Source: Streptomyces hilarionis (lineage in GTDB: Bacteria > Actinomycetota > Actinomycetes > Streptomycetales > Streptomycetaceae). Taken from it: a stretch of DNA of 43,974 bases. The DNA is taken from positions 1 to 43,974 of the forward strand of contig NZ_JAHHIT010000085.1 in NCBI RefSeq assembly GCF_024539675.1, given 5' to 3'. This document shows, piece by piece, positions 7,906-14,081 of this stretch (position 1 is its first letter; each line of letters starts with the position of its first letter). The notes under the pieces are model-generated. The model was not told the origin of the DNA and searched no databases. It was given only the letters and a program-made list of their open reading frames with translations. A program made the translations under genes and the position numbers.

Positions 7906-8910
7906 CTACGGCCTGAGCAGCACCTTGCCCACCTTCGGGTCACCGGACCCCACGAGCTCGATGGCCTCGGAGAACTCGGCCAGCGCAAGCTCGTGCGTGA
8001 CCAGCGGCAGCGGATCCAGCAGTCCCGCCCCGAACACCCGGACGGTGTGCGACCAGGCGTCCGGCGGTGCGCCGAAGACGGTGTGCACCTCCAGCTGCCT
8101 GACGACCAGGTCCGTCGGGTCGAGCCCGGCGGCGCCCGGCGCCGGGATGCCGGTCAGGACCAGCCGGCCGCCGCGCCGGAGCAACGACGCGGCCGTCCGC
8201 GCCGCGGACGCGGAACCGGCGGTCTCGATGACGACGTCGAAGTCGTCGGGGAGCTCCTGGTCCCGGGTGCGGAAGTCGGAGGCCCCGAACTGCCGGGAGA
8301 GCCCCTCCCGGTCCCGCCGCGTGCCCACCACCAGCAGCTCGGCGGGCGAGCCCGCCTTCAGGAACTGCACGGCGAACATGCCCAGCGTCCCGGTGCCGAC
8401 GACGGCCACCCTCTCGCCCGGCAGCGCGCGCGCCTTGATCGCGGCGGCCGCGATGCAGGCGGCCGGCTCCAGCAGGGCGGCGGCGGTCAGGTCGGCGTCG
8501 TCCGGGAGGACGTGCAGCAGCCGGGCCGGGAGGGTGAGGGTGGCGGCCATCGCGCCCGGCTGGGTGAAGCCGGTCTCCTCGTACCCGTCCGTGCACAGCG
8601 TCGTCTCGCCCGCGTGGCAGCGGTCGCAGACCTGGCAGTTGCGGAACCCCTCGCCCACCACCTTGCGGCCGACGAGCGACGCGGGGACCCCGGCGCCGAC
8701 CGCCTCGACCGTCCCGGACCACTCGTGGCCGGGGGTCAGCGGGTATCGGACGTACCCCTCGGGCCGGTTGCCCTGGTACACCTCGCGGTCGCTGCCGCAG
8801 ATCCCGGTGGCGTGGACGCGCACCAGCGCCTCGCCGGCCTCCGGCTGCCGCGGCTCGTGCGGGACGAGCCGGTGTTCGCCCGGCCGGTCGACGACGACAG
8901 CGGTGCTCAC
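7906..8910 (-). CDS. Zinc-dependent medium-chain alcohol/polyol dehydrogenase
   Basis: NAD(P)-dependent oxidoreductase of the MDR superfamily, 334 residues. The catalytic zinc site is shown by Cys38 (TGICGSD) and His62-Glu63 (GHEW). The structural zinc site has Cys92, Cys95, Cys98 and Cys106. The Rossmann motif VVGTGTLG is near residue 170. Sorbitol, threonine, galactitol and sugar dehydrogenases share this layout. The GTG start at 8910 overlaps the dehydratase stop (GTGA), showing translational coupling, so the longer in-frame start at 8952 inside the upstream gene is not needed. Within the operon it would oxidise an aldose to a lactone or interconvert a polyol and ketose. Substrate is inferred only from context. 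Confidence 0.88.
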   Translation of the reverse strand: MSTAVVVDRPGEHRLVPHEPRQPEAGEALVRVHATGICGSDREVYQGNRPEGYVRYPLTPGHEWSGTVEAVGAGVPASLVGRKVVGEGFRNCQVCDRCHAGETTLCTDGYEETGFTQPGAMAATLTLPARLLHVLPDDADLTAAALLEPAACIAAAAIKARALPGERVAVVGTGTLGMFAVQFLKAGSPAELLVVGTRRDREGLSRQFGASDFRTRDQELPDDFDVVIETAGSASAARTAASLLRRGGRLVLTGIPAPGAAGLDPTDLVVRQLEVHTVFGAPPDAWSHTVRVFGAGLLDPLPLVTHELALAEFSEAIELVGSGDPKVGKVLLRP

Positions 8911-10064
8911 TTGCTGCCCTTCGGCTTGCGCTGCTCCCAGCCCTCGGCCCACAGGTCGAAGCGGGCCTGCTGCTGCGGGAACTCGGCGGCGGCGTCCACG
9001 TCCAGCTCGACGCCGAGGCCGGGCTTGTCGGAGAGGTGGAAGTAGCCGTCGATCACCTCGGGCGCGCCCTTGACGACCTTCTTGATCTCCGCGTCGGCGA
9101 AGTCGTTGAAGTGCTCGAGGATCTTGAAGTTCGGGGCGGTGAAGCCGACCTGGAGGGAGGCGGCGGTCAGCACCGGGCCGCCGACGTTGTGCGGGGCCAC
9201 GAGCATGTAGTGGGTCTCGGCGGTCGCGGCCAGCTTGCGCGTCTCCCAGATGCCGCCGATGTGGCCGACGTCCGGCTGGATGATGTCGACGGCCTGGCTC
9301 TCGAAGAGCTCGCGGAACTCGATGCGGTCGTGGATGCGCTCACCGGTGGCGACCGGGATGTCGACCTTCGCGGCGACCTTCTCCAGGGCCTTCAGGTTCT
9401 CCGGCGGGCACGGCTCCTCCAGCCACGCGGGCTTGAACGGCGCGAGCTCGTTGGCCAGCCGCACGGCGGTGGCGGGGGAGAAGCGGCCGTGCATCTCCAG
9501 CATCAGTTCGGCGTCCGGCCCGATGGCGTCGCGCACGGCCTCGATGAGGGAGACGGCGTACAAAGACTGCTGGTGGTCGAGCTCGAAGTGACCGGTGCCG
9601 AAGGGGTCGATCTTGAGGGCCTTGTAGCCGCGCTCCATGACGCCCTTGGCGGCCTTGTGGTAGGCCTCCGGGGTGCGCTCGGTGGTGTACCAGCCGTTGG
9701 CGTAGGCCTTGACCTTGTCCGTGACCTTGCCGCCGAGCAGCTGCCAGACCGGCACGCCGAGCGCCTTGCCCTTGATGTCCCAGCAGGCCATCTCGACGAC
9801 GGCGATGCCCGACATCACGATCTCGCCGGCGCGCCCGTAGTCGCCGTACTTCATCCGGCGCGCGAGGTCCTCGACAGCGAACGGGTCGGACCCGAGAATG
9901 TGGTTGGCCTCTGCCTCCTTCAGGTACCCGATCAGCGCGTCGGTGTGGCCCAGCATGCGGGTCTCTCCGACACCCGTGATGCCCTCGTCGGTGTGCACCA
10001 GGACGTAGGTCAGGTTCCGCCACGGCGTCCCGACGACGTGCGTGCTGATTCCGGTGATGCGCAC
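8907..10064 (-). CDS. Enolase-superfamily sugar-acid dehydratase, galactonate-dehydratase-like
   Basis: Mandelate racemase/muconate lactonizing family member (385 residues) that abstracts the alpha proton of an aldonate and eliminates water to give a 2-keto-3-deoxy acid. The metal-ligand positions are Glu190 (LEMHGR), Glu216 (WLEEP) and Glu242 (ATGER), spaced 26 and 26 residues exactly as in E. coli D-galactonate dehydratase (Asp183, Glu209, Glu235). His192 and the Asp265-His292 dyad (QPDVGH, APHNVGG) match its acid/base residues. The first ligand is Glu in place of Asp. KALKIDPFG replaces the usual KxK motif, so a related activity such as anhydrogalactonate or fuconate conversion is possible. 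It starts with GTG at 10064 with GAAGGG upstream and is first in the operon, under the promoter at 10120-10149. Confidence 0.85.
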   Translation of the reverse strand: MRITGISTHVVGTPWRNLTYVLVHTDEGITGVGETRMLGHTDALIGYLKEAEANHILGSDPFAVEDLARRMKYGDYGRAGEIVMSGIAVVEMACWDIKGKALGVPVWQLLGGKVTDKVKAYANGWYTTERTPEAYHKAAKGVMERGYKALKIDPFGTGHFELDHQQSLYAVSLIEAVRDAIGPDAELMLEMHGRFSPATAVRLANELAPFKPAWLEEPCPPENLKALEKVAAKVDIPVATGERIHDRIEFRELFESQAVDIIQPDVGHIGGIWETRKLAATAETHYMLVAPHNVGGPVLTAASLQVGFTAPNFKILEHFNDFADAEIKKVVKGAPEVIDGYFHLSDKPGLGVELDVDAAAEFPQQQARFDLWAEGWEQRKPKGSK

Positions 10065-10090
10065 GGAAGTTACCCTTCGGCTGTTCGAGA

Positions 10091-10109
10091 TTTCGTCACA
10101 CGTTCGAAA
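10091..10109. promoter_or_regulatory. Operator-like inverted repeat just downstream of the dehydratase promoter
   Basis: TTTCG-N9-CGAAA inverted repeat lying about +4 to +22 relative to the predicted start of transcription, the usual place for a repressor site. A related TCGAA-N11-TTCGA repeat lies at 10153-10173, and further TTTCG copies follow to 10194. No cognate regulator is adjacent. IclR and GntR families are plausible. Confidence 0.45.
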
Positions 10110-10119
10110 TGCTGACCAG

Positions 10120-10149
10120 ACAGTAAAGATGGCGCGAGCGGAGTGTCAA
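10120..10149 (-). promoter_or_regulatory. Promoter of the dehydratase-dehydrogenase-U32 operon
   Basis: On the minus strand, a perfect -35 TTGACA (10149-10144), an 18-bp spacer and a -10 TACTGT (10125-10120) match a vegetative sigma factor promoter. The transcript would start near 10113, giving a leader of about 49 bases that contains the TTTCG/CGAAA operator candidate. Confidence 0.6.
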
Positions 10150-10304
10150 TGGGTCGAACAGGTAACGGTTTCGACAGTTTCGCCGACCCTTTCGACCTTT
10201 GGGGTGCGGACGTGTGGGGTAGGTCACTCTGATTGTCGCGCCGTATGGCCGGTTTCCCACACAACCTTCACAGGCGCGGCCGGGAACGCGGTCGCCCGGG
10301 AACT

Positions 10305-10310
10305 TAGTCT
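10305..10310 (+). promoter_or_regulatory. -10 element of a near-leaderless promoter for the zinc-ribbon gene
   Basis: TAGTCT ends 9 bases before the ATG at 10320, so transcription would begin about 3 bases before the start codon. No Shine-Dalgarno sequence is present. The -35 region is not recognisable. Confidence 0.4.
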
Positions 10311-10319
10311 CTCCGCGTC

Positions 10320-11255
10320 ATGGACTACTGCCACCCGTGCCGACGGCACCTCAACGGCGCCCTCGCCTGCCCGGGATGCGGCGCACCCGCCGAGCAGCTA
10401 CGCGCGTATCCGCAGAGCGCGTACGAGCCGGAGCCGCGGCTGCCCGACCCGCAGCCCCAGCCGTACGGCGCGCAGCCGTACGAGGCCCAGGGGTACGACG
10501 CCCAGCCGTACGACGCGCAGTCCCACGACCCGCAGCCGTACGCGAGCGAACCGCACGCCCCCGCCTCCGGGCAAGGGGCGCACGAGCACGACGCCCACGA
10601 CGAGCGCGACGCCCACGACGAGCACGACGGCCTCGACGATGACGGCGACGAGCCGCAGGGGCGGGCCGCGCGCCGCCGTGAGCAGGGGCGCGGCGGACGC
10701 AGGGGCCCCGGCGGGACGCCGGTCGCGCCCGACGCCGGACGGCGCGACCGCAAGGCCTCCGTCCACCGTCGTCGCCGCAGGCGCCTGGTGCTGATCGGCG
10801 TCGGCTTCGCCCTGGCGGCGGGCGGTCTCAGTCTGGCCGAACTCGGCGTGGACGCGCCGGGGTTCTCCTCGCCGTCCGACCCGGCGGCCGCCGGCGGGGA
10901 GTCGTCCGAGCTCGACGGTGCGACGCCGGAGCCGAGCGTGTCCGCGCAGCCGCTGGACGACGGGAGCGACGCCGGCGCGGACAAGGCCTCGCCCTCCGCC
11001 GACTCCTCCGCCTCGCCGTCGGGCTCGGCGTCGCCGTCGCCCTCCGCGACAAGGGGGACGGCCGGCCCGTCCCCGGACAAGCAGGCCCAGTCGGGCGAGC
11101 TCCCCGGCTCCTCCGGGGCGAGCTCCGGCGCGACGGCCCCGTCGGACCCGGGCGGCTCCGGCTCCACGCCGACCCCCCGGCCGACCGCCTCGGGCGCCTC
11201 CCCGCAGCCCTCCCCGTCGCAGACCTGCACCCGCTTCCTGTGGTGGTGCTCCTGA
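10320..11255 (+). CDS. Single-pass membrane protein with N-terminal zinc ribbon (SCO2400-like)
   Basis: 311 residues of unknown function. The order is: a C4 zinc ribbon (Cys4, Cys7, Cys17, Cys20); a Pro/Gln/Tyr tract with repeated PYxAQ units (about 45-75); an Asp/His/Glu tract (about 88-112); a basic stretch ending in HRRRRRRL; one membrane helix (about 156-174); then an extracytoplasmic Ser/Pro/Thr-rich low-complexity segment ending in CTRFLWWC near the terminus. Positive charge before the helix predicts an N-in topology, so the ribbon is cytoplasmic and the tail outside. I believe Streptomyces genomes carry a family under the SCO2400 name with this N-terminus (MDYCxxCRRHLNGA). It is monocistronic, with a hairpin after the stop. 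Function cannot be assigned. Confidence 0.8.
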   Translation: MDYCHPCRRHLNGALACPGCGAPAEQLRAYPQSAYEPEPRLPDPQPQPYGAQPYEAQGYDAQPYDAQSHDPQPYASEPHAPASGQGAHEHDAHDERDAHDEHDGLDDDGDEPQGRAARRREQGRGGRRGPGGTPVAPDAGRRDRKASVHRRRRRRLVLIGVGFALAAGGLSLAELGVDAPGFSSPSDPAAAGGESSELDGATPEPSVSAQPLDDGSDAGADKASPSADSSASPSGSASPSPSATRGTAGPSPDKQAQSGELPGSSGASSGATAPSDPGGSGSTPTPRPTASGASPQPSPSQTCTRFLWWCS

Positions 11256-11261
11256 GGGCCG

Positions 11262-11285
11262 ACTCCCCTTCGGACGCGGGGGAGT
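11262..11285 (+). terminator. Hairpin after the zinc-ribbon membrane protein gene
   Basis: ACTCCCC and GGGGAGT arms with a 10-base GC-rich loop, 7 bp after the stop codon. Confidence 0.5.
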
Positions 11286-11573
11286 TCGCCGTCGCGGAGC
11301 GGGTGTGCGCACCGCCGTGGAGCCCCGCGGGCGTCGTCCCGGGGGCGCGGGTGCGTGTGGACGGTTCGTCCAGGGCGGCGCAACGGCCCTCCCGGTGGCC
11401 GAAGTTCGCTCCGCCCGTGCCCGGATCCGCGCGCTCCGGCGAGCGGCGGGGGTCTCGGCCGAGCGCCGGGCCGCCTCGGTGCTTTCGGGCCCTTCGCGCC
11501 CCTGACCAGGGATGACGGTTCGGAGGGCTACGACGCGTTATGCAACCGTGACGACGTATGGCATGCAGCCCTC

Positions 11574-11604
11574 TTGACCGCCGTGAATTGTTAGCGCTCA
11601 CAAT
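11574..11604 (+). promoter_or_regulatory. lacI promoter overlapped by a LacI-family operator
   Basis: TTGACC (11574-11579) is a good -35; CACAAT (11599-11604) is a plausible -10 at a 19-bp spacing. The 18-bp sequence ATTGTTAGCGCTCACAAT (11587-11604) is palindromic except for one base pair and carries the central AGCGCT typical of LacI-family operators, strikingly close to the E. coli lac operator core. Its position over the spacer and -10 would let the regulator shut off its own promoter and the downstream importer. Confidence 0.6.
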
Positions 11605-11796
11605 GACCTCCGCATTCACCCGTCAACGCCCAGCGCCGGCAGGGGGAGGGACGAGCGTCGTGCCGACATTGCCTCGACTCGCCTTCCCCGTCGGCGTCTT
11701 CGGGCCCTCCGGGATCCCGGAGTGACGTCGGCGGCGCGCAAGCGTCCGCCCGCACCGCAGGCCGTGTCGACGAACGAGAGGCAAGGAGGGGCGCCC

Positions 11797-12843
11797 GTGG
11801 CACACACCCGGCTTCGGCCGCCCACCATGGCCGACGTGGCCCGCCGGGCCGGCGTGTCCCACCAGACCGTGTCCCGCGTGCTGGGGGACCACCCCAACGT
11901 GCGGGAGGCGACGCGGGCCCGGGTGCTGCGCGCGATCGAGGAGATGGGCTATCGCCGCAACTTCTCCGCGCGGGCGCTGGCGACCCGGCGGACCCGGACG
12001 CTGGGCGTGGTCGCCTCCGACACCACCCTGTACGGGCCGGCCAGCACGCTGTTCGCGCTGGAGGAGGCGGCGCGGGCCGAGGGGTACCTCGTCTCGACGG
12101 TCAGTCTGCGCAGACTGACCATGGAGAGTCTGGCCGAGGCCCTGGACCACCTCAGCGAGGGCGGGGTCGAGGGGGTGGTCGCCATCGCGCCGCAGCGTTC
12201 GGCGGTGGACGCCCTCACCGAACTGCGCCACCCGTTCCCCGTGGTGGTCGTGGGCGGCGGGACCGGGGTGGACATCCCCGGCGTCGGCGTGGACCAGCTC
12301 CTGGGCGCGCGGCTGGCCACCGGCCATCTGCTGGCCGCCGGCCACCGCACGGTCTGGCATCTCGCCGGGCCCGAGGAGTGGCAGGAGGCGGCCGACCGGG
12401 CCGCCGGCTGGCGGGACACCCTCGAGTCCGCGGGCGTCGAGCCGCCCATGCTGTTGCGCGGCGACTGGAGTCCGCTGTCGGGCTACCGTGCGGGCCAGGA
12501 ACTGGCCGGCTGGGTGGGCCGGGGGCTGACCGCGGTGTTCGTCGCCAACGACCAGATGGCGCTGGGGGTGTTGAGGGCCCTGCGCGAGGCGGGGGTGCGC
12601 ACCCCCCAGGACGTGGCGGTGGTCGGCTTCGACGACATTCCGGAAGCCGAGTTCTTCGCCCCGCCGCTGACCACCGTGCGGCAGGACTTCTCGGCGGTGG
12701 GCAAGCGGGGGATCGCGCTCCTCCTGGACCTGATCGAGGGCCGGCCGGCCGCCACCGCCCCCCGGGTGGCGGTCGAACCCCAGCTCGTCGTCCGCGCCAG
12801 CACCTTCCCCTACGCCGCCCAGCCGGACGGCGCACCCCTCTGA
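11797..12843 (+). CDS. LacI-family transcriptional regulator
   Basis: Sugar-responsive repressor, 348 residues. The N-terminal HTH is MADVARRAGVSHQTVSRVL (about 11-30), followed by the hinge helix region NFSARALATRR and a periplasmic-binding-protein-like effector domain (TLGVVASDT through VAVVGFDDIPEAEFF and LTTVRQDF). The GTG at 11797 has a strong AAGGAGG site 7 bases upstream (11783-11789), which decides the start; an earlier GTG at 11722 lacks one. It lies directly before the ytfQ-type gene in the same direction, so it likely controls that importer and itself through the operator at 11587-11604. The effector is probably the transported sugar. Confidence 0.92.
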   Translation: MAHTRLRPPTMADVARRAGVSHQTVSRVLGDHPNVREATRARVLRAIEEMGYRRNFSARALATRRTRTLGVVASDTTLYGPASTLFALEEAARAEGYLVSTVSLRRLTMESLAEALDHLSEGGVEGVVAIAPQRSAVDALTELRHPFPVVVVGGGTGVDIPGVGVDQLLGARLATGHLLAAGHRTVWHLAGPEEWQEAADRAAGWRDTLESAGVEPPMLLRGDWSPLSGYRAGQELAGWVGRGLTAVFVANDQMALGVLRALREAGVRTPQDVAVVGFDDIPEAEFFAPPLTTVRQDFSAVGKRGIALLLDLIEGRPAATAPRVAVEPQLVVRASTFPYAAQPDGAPL

Positions 12844-12977
12844 CGAACCCTCGGCCGAACCGCTCCGGCAGTGTGGCCGAAATCCCGAACAGTGATCGAC
12901 AGGCTGGACGCAGTGCAGCCGGTCCCGTCAAGTACCAGCAGGTCCGTCCCCGGGCCGGCTCTTCAAAGGAGAAGAAC

Positions 12978-13985
12978 ATGCTCAGCAGAAGGAACTTCCT
13001 CACCGCGGCGGTCGGCGTGGCGGCGGCGGGCGGTCTGACGGCCTGCGCCAAGAAGGACGACGACTCCTCCGGCTCCTCCTCCTCGGGCGGCAGCAAGACG
13101 ATCACCCTCGGCTTCTCCCAGGTCGGCTCGGAGAGCGGCTGGCGCAGCGCCAACACCACCTCGGTGAAGGACGCGGCCAAGGAGGCGGGCTACAACCTCA
13201 AGTTCTCCGACGCGCAGCAGAAGCAGGAGAACCAGATCTCCGCGATCCGCAGCTACATCGCGCAGAAGGTGGACGTCATCGCCTTCTCGCCGGTGGTCGT
13301 CACCGGCTGGGACGCGGTCCTCAAGGAGGCCAAGGCCGCGAAGATCCCGGTCGTCCTCACCGACCGCTCGGTGGAGACCTCCGACGACTCCCTGTACGTC
13401 ACGCTGGTCGGCTCCGACTTCACCGACGAGGGCCGCCGCGCCGGCAAGATCCTGGAGAAGGTGCTGGAGAAGGCCGGCCACAAGGGCCCGGTGAAGATCG
13501 CCCAGCTGGAGGGCACCACCGGCGCCGCCCCGGCGATCGAGCGCGCCAAGGGCTTCAAGGAGGTCATGGACGCCGACCACAAGGACGACTGGAAGATCGT
13601 CGTCAGCCAGACCGGTGACTTCACCCGTGCCGGCGGCAAGCAGGTCATGGCGGCCTTCCTCCAGTCCAACCCGGACATCAACGTCCTGTTCGCGCACAAC
13701 GACGACATGGCCATCGGCGCCATCCAGTCCATCGAGGCGGCCGGCAAGAAGCCCGGCAAGGACATCCTGATCGTCTCGATCGACGGCGTGAAGGACGGCT
13801 TCGTGGCCATGTCCGAGGGCAAGATCAACGCCATCGTCGAGTGCAACCCGCTCCTCGGCCCCCAGCTGATGGACACCGTGAAGAAGGTCAAGAACGGCGA
13901 GAAGGTCGAGCGCTGGATCAAGACCAAGGAGGGCGACTTCATGCAGGACCAGGCCAAGGCCGCGCTCCCGAGCCGCAAGTACTGA
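12978..13985 (+). CDS. ytfQ: YtfQ-type sugar-binding lipoprotein with Tat-like signal
   Basis: Extracytoplasmic binding protein (335 residues) of a galactofuranose/arabinose-type ABC importer. The signal contains the twin-arginine pattern SRRNFLT followed by a short hydrophobic stretch and the lipobox LTAC, so export through Tat followed by lipidation is predicted. A Ser/Gly linker follows, and then TITLGFSQVGSESGWR, DVIAFSPVVVTGWDAVL, VVLTDRSVE and LFAHNDDMAIGAIQSIE, all hallmarks of YtfQ relatives. The ATG has AAAGGAG upstream. It starts 134 bp after lacI and is followed by the ATPase and two permeases, the complete YtfQ-YtfR-YtfT-YjfF order. Ligand is inferred: galactofuranose or arabinose-like furanose sugars are known for the family. 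Confidence 0.88.
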   Translation: MLSRRNFLTAAVGVAAAGGLTACAKKDDDSSGSSSSGGSKTITLGFSQVGSESGWRSANTTSVKDAAKEAGYNLKFSDAQQKQENQISAIRSYIAQKVDVIAFSPVVVTGWDAVLKEAKAAKIPVVLTDRSVETSDDSLYVTLVGSDFTDEGRRAGKILEKVLEKAGHKGPVKIAQLEGTTGAAPAIERAKGFKEVMDADHKDDWKIVVSQTGDFTRAGGKQVMAAFLQSNPDINVLFAHNDDMAIGAIQSIEAAGKKPGKDILIVSIDGVKDGFVAMSEGKINAIVECNPLLGPQLMDTVKKVKNGEKVERWIKTKEGDFMQDQAKAALPSRKY

Positions 13986-14081
13986 CCGACGCACCCACCG
14001 GCAGGGAGCCCGCGGCCGACCGAGCGCCATCGGTCCCGGGGCTCCCTGCGGGCCTGAACCAATCTCATGAGGAGCGCTGCC

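Larger units (their letters stand above)
11256..11796. other. 541-bp intergenic region before the lacI-type gene
   Basis: Contains a terminator-like hairpin at 11262-11285 and the predicted lacI promoter and operator around 11574-11604. I found no convincing coding sequence in the remainder; reading frames there show no ribosome site or family resemblance. An in-frame GTG at 11722 could extend LacI by 25 residues. Confidence 0.6.

Noticed and set aside
10440..10540. Repeated CAGCCGTACGA units looking like a short direct-repeat array
   Set aside because: They are in-frame coding repeats (PYxAQ) with no spacers, not a CRISPR array.
11722..11796. Longer LacI start at GTG 11722
   Set aside because: No ribosome site, while AAGGAGG precedes the GTG at 11797; the extra 25 residues precede the HTH without family counterpart.
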